DNA from: Scatomorpha gallistercoris
GTDB lineage: Bacteria; Bacillota; Clostridia; Oscillospirales; Oscillospiraceae
Assembly (NCBI GenBank): GCA_018713005.1
Contig: DVFX01000077.1
Span: 1 to 51,848 of the forward strand
Length of the DNA stretch: 51,848 nucleotides
Reading direction: 5' to 3'
Part shown: positions 7,862-15,093 of the stretch, piece by piece
How the letters are laid out: the number at the start of each line of letters is the position of its first letter
Numbering within the stretch: the first letter of the stretch is position 1
Made by a program: the position numbers and the translations under genes
The notes under the pieces: generated by a model
What the model was told of the DNA's origin: nothing
Database searches by the model: none
Seen by the model: the letters and a program-made list of their open reading frames with translations, nothing else

Positions 7862-7892
7862 AAAAGAGCGCGGTTTCGGCCGCGCTCTTTTA
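7862..7892 (+). terminator. Terminator of the GntR-ABC operon
   Basis: AAAAGAGCGCGG and CCGCGCTCTTTT form a perfect hairpin with a T-tract, 20 nt past the permease stop. Confidence 0.85.
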
Positions 7893-7936
7893 GTTTTCGC
7901 ATATTTTGTGAACAAATTTCGCTTTGTTTGTTAACA

Positions 7937-7978
7937 TTAGCACTCTCCTCTTGACAGTGCTAATTTTCGGGGTATAAT
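7937..7978 (+). promoter_or_regulatory. CIRCE operator and promoter of hsp20
   Basis: TTAGCACTC (7937-7945), nine bases, then CAGTGCTAA (7955-7963) matches the HrcA operator CIRCE with one change in the right arm (consensus GAGTGCTAA). The -35 TTGACA (7951-7956) lies inside it and the -10 TATAAT (7973-7978) follows after 16 nt. HrcA bound here would block the promoter; hrcA itself is not in the window. Confidence 0.9.
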
Positions 7979-8104
7979 AAAGACGAACTTAAGGAAGGGG
8001 CCTTGAGAGAGGTTCCACCTAGGGTCCGAAGAAGTTATTTAAACATGCGGCACCGGGTGCGAGCCCGGCGGCAACAAGTGTAAATTTGAATGGAGGAATG
8101 ACTT
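7979..8104 (+). promoter_or_regulatory. Long 5' leader of hsp20
   Basis: About 120 nt separate the promoter from the hsp20 start. A GC-rich hairpin (CCGGG 8053-8057 with CCCGG 8064-8068) is visible, and the upstream part can pair GGGGCC- and GGTTCC-like segments. Some heat-shock genes carry RNA thermometers in such leaders, but I see no recognisable ROSE or fourU motif masking the GGAGG at 8092-8096. Confidence 0.3.
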
Positions 8105-8563
8105 ATGTTGCCGAGCATTTTTGGTGAAAACCTTTTTGACGATTTCTTTGATGACTTTGACAGCTTTGACCGCGCGATGGAGCGCATGACCCGCGGCGCC
8201 GACCGCGCCCTCTACGGCAAGAAGGCCCGCAACCTTATGAAGACCGACGTGCGCGAGACCGGCGACACCTACGAGCTGGACATTGACCTGCCGGGCTTTG
8301 CCAAGGACGAGATAGACGTCAAGGTCAATAACGGTTACCTGACCATAAGCGCCTCGAAGGGCCTTGACAGGGACGACAAGGACAAGAAGGGCAACTATAT
8401 CCGCCGCGAGCGTTACGCAGGCGCCTGCCAGCGCAGCTTCTATGTGGGCGACGTGCCCACCGGCGACATCCATGCCAAGTACGAGGACGGCATCCTGAAG
8501 CTGAGCGTGCCAAAGGCGGACGTGAAGAAGCTCGAGAGCCACAACACCATCGCAATTGAATAA
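8105..8563 (+). CDS. Small heat-shock protein, Hsp20/alpha-crystallin family
   Basis: Hsp20 proteins are ATP-independent holdases that bind unfolding proteins in the cytosol as large oligomers. The 152-residue product has a variable, Asp/Phe-rich N-terminal region (about 1-40), an alpha-crystallin domain (about 45-140) with DVRETGDTYELDIDLPGF and the signature KYEDGILKLSVPK, and a short C-terminal extension. The usual IxI/V tail motif appears as NTIAIE. GGAGG lies 8 nt before the ATG. The CIRCE operator places it in the HrcA (class I) heat-shock regulon. Most Hsp20 genes of Bacillota are instead under SigB or CtsR, so this control is noteworthy. Confidence 0.95.
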   Translation: MLPSIFGENLFDDFFDDFDSFDRAMERMTRGADRALYGKKARNLMKTDVRETGDTYELDIDLPGFAKDEIDVKVNNGYLTISASKGLDRDDKDKKGNYIRRERYAGACQRSFYVGDVPTGDIHAKYEDGILKLSVPKADVKKLESHNTIAIE

Positions 8564-8573
8564 ACCGGAACGC

Positions 8574-8608
8574 AAAAGCCCCGGAGGGTTTCCCTCCGGG
8601 GCTTTTTT
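8574..8608. terminator. Terminator after hsp20
   Basis: A perfect hairpin (AAAAGCCCCGGAGGG with CCCTCCGGGGCTTTT) with A- and T-tracts on its flanks can serve hsp20 and the converging regulator gene. Confidence 0.9.
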
Positions 8609-8622
8609 CTGTGCATAAGGGC

Positions 8623-9837
8623 CTATTTCCTGTCGTTTGCGCCAAGGCGGTATACGGCTATGCCGAATTCCAGACGCCGGGCCACATCCGGCGCGTCTAT
8701 GTCCTCGCCCAGGATGGAGCGTATTTTTTGCAGACGGTACTTCATTGTGCTCCTGTCTATAAACATCTCCGCCGCTGCGGGGGAAACGCGGTTGCCGAAG
8801 GCCAGATAGCGCTCCAGCGTCGTGAGGTAGTCGGTGTGGTTGCGCTCGTCATAGTCCGCGAGGGACAGCACCTCGGAGAGTTCCAGGACGCGGCTGCCCA
8901 CCTGTTCAAGCGCCCCGGCCAGCATGAGCGGCTGATATTGCTCAACAGCGGTACACACCCCGCCGCTCCCCGGCGCCTCCGCCAGCCTCAGCGCCTGCTC
9001 CGCCTGTCGGCGGAAGCCGCTGCGCTCCTCCAAATCGTCGAACACGTCGGAGACGCCGCAGCGCAGGGAGCTGTTCTCGGCGAAGAACGCAAGCCTTCCC
9101 AGCATCTGCCCGTACTGCTCCCTCTTCACGCCGGAGATAAACACGAACAGCCTTTCGTTGTTTATGAGATGAAAGCTGTTTGGCAGCACGCGCATAAGGG
9201 CCTGCTCCGCTTCGGCCAGCTCCTGTACAGGAGCTCCGCCCAAAGCGGAGAACACATAGCCGGGCTCCAGCACTCCCGACGATCCGCCGAAACGCAGGTC
9301 GTAAAGGTTGCCAAAGACGCTGTTTGCGATGTCCCTGTCGCCCAGGATGAGCTCTCGCGCCAGGCCGGACTCCAGGTAGCTGGTGCGGTGCCTTTGCGGT
9401 TCAACGCCGCTGCCGTTTATGTAATATGCGTAGAGCTGGGATATCCTGTCCAGAGCCTTCTCGCCCTGCGAGGCCTGGGTACCCAGCGGCAGAGACAGCG
9501 CCAGGATGTGCCTGGGCTCTCCGCCCGCCGGCACCAGCCGGCAGAGCGCGGCCCCTTCGCCCGCCTCACCCGGCAGGAAGGTCAGCACCTCGCCTCTCAG
9601 CAGCCCGGCCATTTTCCCGTCCGCGCGGGAGCGCATGGCCTCCAGCAGCGGTGAAAGCCTCTCCGCATCCATGGGCGCGCACAGCGTGACGGAGCCGTCC
9701 ATGTCCAGTATAGCGGTGGCGAGCCCCGTACCCACATAGATTCGCTCCAGGACGTCGGAGAATTTTGCCCCCTCCGTCAGCGCATCCAGCAAAAGCTCGT
9801 TGAGGCGCCCGGTTTCAAAGCCACGTTTGTTATCCAT
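8623..9837 (-). CDS. PucR/CdaR-type transcriptional regulator (second of pair)
   Basis: The 404-residue product ends in a helix-turn-helix of the PucR C-terminal (HTH_30) type (FGNRVSPAAAEMFIDRSTMKYRLQKI, shown in part here, about residues 345-370). A central GGDEF-like fold region (CdaR_GGDEF-type) and an N-terminal sensory region precede it. Such proteins are ligand-responsive activators of catabolic operons (purine, glucarate, aromatic). I start at ATG 9837 because a GGGGAGGGGG ribosome site lies directly upstream and the N-terminus then aligns with its paralogue. It overlaps the upstream paralogue by 8 nt. Both are divergent from the SDR-OYE-MFS operon and are the obvious candidates for its control. 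Confidence 0.8.
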   Translation of the reverse strand: MDNKRGFETGRLNELLLDALTEGAKFSDVLERIYVGTGLATAILDMDGSVTLCAPMDAERLSPLLEAMRSRADGKMAGLLRGEVLTFLPGEAGEGAALCRLVPAGGEPRHILALSLPLGTQASQGEKALDRISQLYAYYINGSGVEPQRHRTSYLESGLARELILGDRDIANSVFGNLYDLRFGGSSGVLEPGYVFSALGGAPVQELAEAEQALMRVLPNSFHLINNERLFVFISGVKREQYGQMLGRLAFFAENSSLRCGVSDVFDDLEERSGFRRQAEQALRLAEAPGSGGVCTAVEQYQPLMLAGALEQVGSRVLELSEVLSLADYDERNHTDYLTTLERYLAFGNRVSPAAAEMFIDRSTMKYRLQKIRSILGEDIDAPDVARRLEFGIAVYRLGANDRK

Positions 9838-11026
9838 TTGCCCCCTCCCCTCTTGCGGCAAACGCATGGGAGCGCATATCTATGCCCGTAAGGAGAGCCG
9901 AGCCAAGGCCGCTGTCTGAGAGGTCCAGCCCAAGCAGCTCCTCTGCCTTGCGGATGCGGTTTATCACCGTATTGCGGTGCAGGCCCAGCGCCTCCGCCAC
10001 GGCGGCCGGACGCCTAGAGGAACGCAGGTAGAGCTCCAGTGTCTTTAGCAGCTCGCCGTCTGCATCCTCCAGCGTGTCCAGGCAGCCGAGCTGCGAGGCT
10101 GTTGGCCCGTAATAGTCCCCGGCGCAATGCTCGACTATCTCTACATAGTTCTCGCGGAAGGTGCGCACACGCCCGCCGCCTCCTCGGAAGGACAGCGCCA
10201 GCAGCGCCTGGGCGCGCCGTTCCGAGGTTTCCGCGAGGCCGCAGAAAAAGTCGCTCACCCCGCAGCGCAGGGAGTAGAGCCGTGTCAGCATGTCGAACAC
10301 GCTGCGGCAGGACATGACGCTCTCCGCGCTGCCCAGGCCGCTTTGCAGTATGTACAGCCGCTCCGAGCCCGCCAGGCAGCCGATTGCGCCCTTGCCCGGC
10401 CCGCAGAGCGTGCCGCGCACATATTCGAGCGTGGAGACGCCCCTGCCCTCGCCAGAGAAGATGACGAAAGCGTAAGGCGGGCTAAGCTCGTCCCTGAGCT
10501 CCGCAGCCTCGGCCGCGCTGCACTCGTTCTGTATCAGCAATCGCTCCGCCGTGTCGCGCATTCGGCTCCTCTCCGAGTTCTGTATGAGCTTCGCCACAGT
10601 GCGGCTGAGCAGGTCGTTTGCGCGCAGGGCCTCATCCTTTATCGCGTCCTCTATCATTGTTCCGCAATAGGCAACAAGGCGTCCATCGGTTAGCACAGGC
10701 CCGCAGGCCTGCGGATATCCCTCGCAGGTGCCGGAGTCAAAGTAGAGCGAGCGCCCGTTCCTGTACATCTGCTCCTGGTACTCGAGGTAGTTGTAGCCGA
10801 GTATGTCGCTCTCCGATGCGCCGCCAAGCTCGACAATATGCTCCCAATTTGGGTAGTAGAACGGTCTCGGAAAAGCGTACGCCACCAGCCTGAACGTGGT
10901 GTCAAAGCATATAAGCGGCAGCTGAAGGTGCTTGTACACCCTGTCGAAAAGCTGCTGCACGCTGTCGCCGCAGAGCAAACCGTCCAGCAATATGCCGTCC
11001 AACTTTTCGAAGTCTATTACTCGCAT
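9830..11026 (-). CDS. PucR/CdaR-type transcriptional regulator (first of pair)
   Basis: This 398-residue paralogue of the next gene has the same order: an N-terminal sensor-like region (to about 160), a CdaR-type central region (about 175-300, with YSLRCGVSD echoing SSLRCGVSD in the partner), and a C-terminal helix-turn-helix (RPAAVAEALGLHRNTVINRI, near 340-360). The start ATG 11026 follows GAAAGGGG. It is first of the two-gene regulator unit, transcribed away from the SDR-OYE-MFS operon. Tandem paralogous regulators could form a hetero-oligomer or sense two ligands; that is inference. Confidence 0.8.
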   Translation of the reverse strand: MRVIDFEKLDGILLDGLLCGDSVQQLFDRVYKHLQLPLICFDTTFRLVAYAFPRPFYYPNWEHIVELGGASESDILGYNYLEYQEQMYRNGRSLYFDSGTCEGYPQACGPVLTDGRLVAYCGTMIEDAIKDEALRANDLLSRTVAKLIQNSERSRMRDTAERLLIQNECSAAEAAELRDELSPPYAFVIFSGEGRGVSTLEYVRGTLCGPGKGAIGCLAGSERLYILQSGLGSAESVMSCRSVFDMLTRLYSLRCGVSDFFCGLAETSERRAQALLALSFRGGGGRVRTFRENYVEIVEHCAGDYYGPTASQLGCLDTLEDADGELLKTLELYLRSSRRPAAVAEALGLHRNTVINRIRKAEELLGLDLSDSGLGSALLTGIDMRSHAFAARGEGANG

Positions 11027-11356
11027 ACGCGCCCCTTTCCCGTTATCAATTTCACAAAATCATTATAATAATACTACTCCGGTGCGATTATTTCAAGCTG
11101 ACACCCGTCCAAAATGCACAATAAACGCTGTGTAAACCGTGAAATCGCAGGGCTTTCAATCCGCGTTTTTTACATTCCGTCTCCACAGCCCCGCAGCCCT
11201 TGATTTTACGCCGTTTTTTTGACGTGCATGTGCATTTTGATAATTTTGTGACGCATCGTTTCCCCGGACCTGACAATGCTTTTCCCGAAAGCGAATGTTA
11301 AACTATAGACGAATTCACCGGGAGGACCGGTAGCAAAACGAAAGGATGAGTGAAAA
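11027..11356. promoter_or_regulatory. Divergent control region of the regulator pair and SDR-OYE operon
   Basis: This gene-free 330-nt region holds the minus-strand promoter of the regulators (TTGAAA 11096-11091, 17-nt spacer, TATTAT 11073-11068). It also holds a separated 10-bp perfect inverted repeat, AAAATGCACA (11111-11120) and TGTGCATTTT (11229-11238), which could be operator half-sites. No convincing sigma-A promoter was found for the rightward operon, in keeping with need for an activator. Its ribosome site AAAGGATGAG is at 11341-11350. Confidence 0.5.
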
Positions 11357-12142
11357 ATGGATTACGGTCTAAAAGGCAAGGTTGTACTGATAACCGGCTC
11401 CACAGGCGGTATCGGACAGGCTCTCTGCCGCGCTTTCGCCGCCGAGGGCTGCAAGCTCGCCATCTCCTCTACTTCCCAGGACAAGCTTGACGCTTTCGTG
11501 CCCACTCTGGACATAGCGAGCGAGAACCTGCGCACCTTCATTGCCGACGTCACGCACGAGGACGAGGTCAAGGCCTTTGTCGACGGCGCCTACGCCGCCT
11601 TCGGCTCCATCGACGTCGTCATACCCAACGCCGGTTACGAGGGCGAGTATCAGCTCATCCAGGACTGCACCTACGAGTCCTACATGAAGGTCTACGGCGT
11701 CAACGTGTTCGGCGTCGTCTACACCTGCAAGTACGCGGCCCCCTACATGATAAAGCAGGGCAGCGGTGCCATCGTGGTCATCGCCTCCAACGGCAGCTAT
11801 ACCACCAGCGCCGGAATGAGCGCCTACTGCTCCAGCAAGCACGCCTGCGCGGGCGTGGCCAAGAGCGTCGCCCTCGAGCTCGGCCCCCACGGCATACACT
11901 GCAACTACATCTGCCCCGGCGGCGTCGAGACCCCGATGATACACCGCATCGAGAAGAACACCTTCGGCGACACCAAGACGCACGAGGAGTGCGAGCAGAT
12001 TTTCGGCGCGGCCTACCTCGACCACCGCTACTGCCGCGCGGACGAGGTCGCAAACCTCGCCCTCTACCTCGCCAGCGACGTCTCCAGCCACATCATGGGC
12101 AGCGGCATCCGCATGGACGCCGGCATGGACGCGCTTTGCTGA
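11357..12142 (+). CDS. Short-chain dehydrogenase/reductase (first in SDR-OYE operon)
   Basis: This is a classical SDR of 261 residues: NAD(P)-binding TGSTGGIG (13-20), NAG at 91-93, catalytic Ser144, Tyr157 and Lys161 (YCSSK), and PGGVETPM after the active site. It should oxidise or reduce a hydroxyl/keto group with NAD(H) or NADP(H). A Ser follows the strand-2 position, which does not settle cofactor choice. It leads the operon, 70 nt before a second SDR. In gut bacteria such pairings with an old yellow enzyme occur in bile-acid (bai), steroid and isoflavone reduction pathways. The specific substrate cannot be assigned. Confidence 0.88.
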   Translation: MDYGLKGKVVLITGSTGGIGQALCRAFAAEGCKLAISSTSQDKLDAFVPTLDIASENLRTFIADVTHEDEVKAFVDGAYAAFGSIDVVIPNAGYEGEYQLIQDCTYESYMKVYGVNVFGVVYTCKYAAPYMIKQGSGAIVVIASNGSYTTSAGMSAYCSSKHACAGVAKSVALELGPHGIHCNYICPGGVETPMIHRIEKNTFGDTKTHEECEQIFGAAYLDHRYCRADEVANLALYLASDVSSHIMGSGIRMDAGMDALC

Positions 12143-12212
12143 ACAGTAGAGCCCAAATCACCCGAACTATAAATCAACAAAACTACACATATTAATTCAG
12201 GAGGAAGAAAAA

Positions 12213-12968
12213 ATGTTTGATCTTCACGGCAGAATAGCAGTTGTCACCGGCGCGTCCGCCGGATTGGGCCGTCAGTTCGCCCTTGCCCTGGCCCGTCAGG
12301 GCGCAGACCTGGCCATCCTGGCCCGCCGCGAGTGGAAGCTCAACGAGGTCGCGGAAGAGATCCGCGCCCTGGGCGTGAAGTGCCTCGTCGTCCGCTGCGA
12401 CGTCAGGCTGCCCGAGGACGTTGCGAACGCCGTCAAGGCGGTCATGGCCGAGTACGGCAAGGTCGATATCCTCGTGAACAACGCCGGCGGCGGCAAGTGC
12501 ATGCCGCTCGAGTCCTTCCCGGAGGATCAGTGGATAGACACCGTCAACACCGACGTCTTCGGCGTCATGCGCTGCACCCGCGACTTCGGGCGCGAGATGC
12601 TCAAGGCGGGCTACGGACGCATAATCAACATCGCCTCCATCCTCGGCCACGGCGGCCTGCCTGAGATCCCCATCAGCGACTACGCCGCCAGCAAGGGCGC
12701 CGTCATCAACTTCACCCATCAGATGGCCACCGAGTGGGCTCAGAAGGGTATCACCGTCAACTGCATCTGCCCGGGCTTCTTCCCGAGCGAGGCCAACAGC
12801 CCCGAGGCCATGGCCGCGATGGACTACTTCATCAAGGACCGCACACCGATGGGCCGTCCGGGCCGCGAGGGCGAGCTTGACACCACCGTCGTCTACCTGG
12901 CTGCCGACGAATCCAGCTACGTCACCGGCAGCATCTGCTGCTGCGACGGCGGCTGGACCGCCATCTGA
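12213..12968 (+). CDS. Short-chain dehydrogenase/reductase (second in operon)
   Basis: A classical SDR of 251 residues: TGASAGLG (12-19), NNAG (89-92), Ser142, Tyr157 and Lys161 (YAASK), and the C-terminal ITVNCICPGFF and VTGSICCCDGGW segments. It resembles gluconate 5-dehydrogenase and 3-oxoacyl-ACP-reductase-like enzymes. An Arg-Arg after the second strand (AILARRE, near 35-40) would favour NADPH. AGGAGGAAG lies in front of the ATG. Its low similarity to the first SDR suggests a distinct step or position on the same substrate rather than duplication. Confidence 0.88.
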   Translation: MFDLHGRIAVVTGASAGLGRQFALALARQGADLAILARREWKLNEVAEEIRALGVKCLVVRCDVRLPEDVANAVKAVMAEYGKVDILVNNAGGGKCMPLESFPEDQWIDTVNTDVFGVMRCTRDFGREMLKAGYGRIINIASILGHGGLPEIPISDYAASKGAVINFTHQMATEWAQKGITVNCICPGFFPSEANSPEAMAAMDYFIKDRTPMGRPGREGELDTTVVYLAADESSYVTGSICCCDGGWTAI

Positions 12969-12981
12969 CGAAACCGGCCCG

Positions 12982-13012
12982 CGCCGGGAGGGCCGCGGCG
13001 GCCTTCCCGGCG
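12982..13012 (+). repeat. Strong intercistronic hairpin between SDR2 and OYE
   Basis: Thirteen-base arms (CGCCGGGAGGGCC with GGCCTTCCCGGCG, one G-U pair) form a very stable stem with no T-tract. It may act as an RNA-stability or processing element rather than a terminator. Confidence 0.55.
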
Positions 13013-13054
13013 TCGCCGGCCCATTAAAGCAATTACAAGGGAGGAACCTACCAA

Positions 13055-15016
13055 ATGTCCTGCTGCGATAAGAAATACGACTACAGCATACTCTGGCATC
13101 CCATCGACATAAACAAGTGCCGCATCCGCAACCGCATAAGCATGTCCGGTATGGGCACCTTCACCCCGACCACCGTCGACCAGATAGAGACCGAGAGCGG
13201 CATGCGCTACTACGAGGAGCGCGCCAAGGGCGGCATCGGCCTTATCCACACCGGCGCGTACTTCATAGACGAAAAAACCGCCCAGGGCGGCCGCACCCTC
13301 GACTTCTCCACCGACAAGAGCATCCCGAGCGGCACCACTCTGACCGAGCGCGTCCACCGCTGGGGCGCGAAGATTTTCGCCCAGCTCTCCTGCGGCACCG
13401 GCCGCAACGGCATGCCCCAGATAGGCGAGCGCGTGCCCATCTCCTCCTCCGAGAACCCGAGCTTCTACAATCCCGACATGATTTGCCGCGCGCTGACCAT
13501 CGACGAGATTGAAGAGATGATGGAGCACTGGAAGGTCGCCGCACTCAACGCCGTGCGCATGGGCTTCGACGGCATCCAGATTCACGCCCATGCCGGCTAC
13601 CTCATGGACCAGTTCATGAGCGAGATATGGAACCACCGCACCGACAAGTACGGCGGAAGCTTTGAAAACCGCTGCCGCTTCGCCATGGAGACCGTCGACG
13701 CCATCCGCTCCGTAGTCGGCCCCGACTTCCCCATCACCTACCGCATCAGCCTCGACCACCGCTTCCCCGGCGGCCGCACCATCGAGGAGAGCATGAAGAT
13801 ACTCGACGTGCTCGACAAGTCCGGCATCGACGCCTTCGACATCGACGCCGCCTGCTACGAGACAATGGACTACATCTTCCCGACCCGCTACACCGGCGAG
13901 GCCTGCATGGCCTATGTGTGTGAAGAGGCCCGCAAGCACCTCACCAAGCCCATCATCAACACCGGCAACCACTCCATGGAGAGCGCCGTCGCCCTGCTCG
14001 AGAGCGGCAACGCCGACATAGTGCAGTTTGGCCGCCAGAGCATCGCCGACCCACAGTTCGCCAACAAGCTGCGCGAGGGCCGCCGCGAGGACGTCCGCCC
14101 CTGCATCGTCTGCAACGAGGAGTGCATCGGCCGCATCTTCGGCCGCCTCACCCAGCTCAGCTGCACCGTCAACCCCTCCGTCGGCTTTGAGAGCTACATG
14201 GAGGTCAAGCCCGTCAGCAAGCCGACCAACGTCGTCGTCATCGGCGGCGGCCCCGGCGGCCTCGAGGCCGCGCGCTGCGCTGCCGAGCGCGGCTGCTCCG
14301 TCACCCTCTACGAGAAGGCCGACCATCTGGGCGGCACCTTCCTCACCATCGCCACCGGCGACTTCAAGTGGCGCATGCCGCAGCTCATCGAGTGGTACCG
14401 CGTACAGCTCGAGAAGCTGGGCGTCAAGGTCGTGCTCAACACCGAGATGAGCGTTGACGACCCCGTCCTCAAGAGCGCCGACGCCATCTTCGTGGCCACC
14501 GGCTCCAAGTCCTTCATGCCCAACATCCCCGGCATCGACAACAAGAAGGTCATCGACGTCGTCGACGTCCACAAGAACGGCATGCCCGAGGGCAGGAACG
14601 TCGTCATCTGCGGCGGCGGCCTCTCCGCCTGCGACACCGCCATAGAGTACGGCGCGAAGGGCGGACGCCACATCAGCATCGTCGAAATGCTGCCCGATGT
14701 CGGCAGCGACGTCATGGTGGTCAACAAGATAAGCGTCGACCGCCTGCTCAAGGAGTACAACGTCGAACTGCTCACCAGCACCAAGGTCGTCGGCGTGACC
14801 GACGAGGGCGTTGAGGTCGAGCATGACGGCGTAAAGAGCGTAGTCCCCGCCGACGTAGTCGTCGCCGCCTTCGGCCGCGCGCGCAATCTCGAGCTGGCCG
14901 ACGCCATCGAGAACGCCTACCCGACCAAGACCACGATAATCGGCGACTGCATGAAGCCCGCCAAGGCCGGTCCGGCCATCCGCGAAGGCTTCTACGCCGC
15001 GATGAGCCTCAAGTAA
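13055..15016 (+). CDS. Old-yellow-enzyme-type ene-reductase with FeS and FAD/NAD domains
   Basis: The 653-residue product has the 2,4-dienoyl-CoA reductase / trimethylamine dehydrogenase layout. An FMN-binding TIM barrel (about 10-345) contains the HAHAGYLMDQF segment and GGSFENRCRF. A [4Fe-4S] motif follows with C350, C353, C357 and C370. A C-terminal FAD domain (VVIGGGPGGLEAA, near 393) and NAD(P) domain (ICGGGLSACDTA, near 522) complete it. Members reduce activated C=C bonds next to carbonyls: BaiCD and BaiH act on bile acids, related enzymes on steroids, daidzein and dienoyl-CoAs. Length and domain order fit all of these. AGGGAGGAA precedes the ATG. With two SDRs and a transporter it likely catalyses the central reduction of an imported substrate. 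Confidence 0.88.
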   Translation: MSCCDKKYDYSILWHPIDINKCRIRNRISMSGMGTFTPTTVDQIETESGMRYYEERAKGGIGLIHTGAYFIDEKTAQGGRTLDFSTDKSIPSGTTLTERVHRWGAKIFAQLSCGTGRNGMPQIGERVPISSSENPSFYNPDMICRALTIDEIEEMMEHWKVAALNAVRMGFDGIQIHAHAGYLMDQFMSEIWNHRTDKYGGSFENRCRFAMETVDAIRSVVGPDFPITYRISLDHRFPGGRTIEESMKILDVLDKSGIDAFDIDAACYETMDYIFPTRYTGEACMAYVCEEARKHLTKPIINTGNHSMESAVALLESGNADIVQFGRQSIADPQFANKLREGRREDVRPCIVCNEECIGRIFGRLTQLSCTVNPSVGFESYMEVKPVSKPTNVVVIGGGPGGLEAARCAAERGCSVTLYEKADHLGGTFLTIATGDFKWRMPQLIEWYRVQLEKLGVKVVLNTEMSVDDPVLKSADAIFVATGSKSFMPNIPGIDNKKVIDVVDVHKNGMPEGRNVVICGGGLSACDTAIEYGAKGGRHISIVEMLPDVGSDVMVVNKISVDRLLKEYNVELLTSTKVVGVTDEGVEVEHDGVKSVVPADVVVAAFGRARNLELADAIENAYPTKTTIIGDCMKPAKAGPAIREGFYAAMSLK

Positions 15017-15031
15017 TCCACTAAAATTTCA

Positions 15032-15062
15032 TGCCCCCGCAGCCGTCACTGCGGGGGCATTC
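15032..15062 (+). terminator. Hairpin between OYE and MFS genes
   Basis: TGCCCCCGCA and TGCGGGGGCA form a perfect stem, followed by only TTCT. It is probably a partial terminator lowering transporter expression relative to the enzymes. Confidence 0.55.
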
Positions 15063-15093
15063 TGTAAAACCAGACCCCAAAGGAGGGAAAAAA

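Noticed and set aside
7979..8104. Guanidine-I (ykkC) riboswitch before hsp20
   Set aside because: CTAGGG- and GGTCCGA-like fragments occur, but not in the right order or structure.
11088..11276. Small minus-strand gene in the divergent control region
   Set aside because: Overlaps the promoter region, no ribosome site, and Lys/Cys-rich non-specific translation.
12917..14824. 635-codon open frame antisense to the OYE gene
   Set aside because: A shadow caused by GC-rich codon usage; Ala/Val/Asp/Gly-rich translation, no motif, no ribosome site. The same holds for long antisense frames at 923-2476, 4201-5643, 22673-24172, 27589-29433 and 38102-40144.
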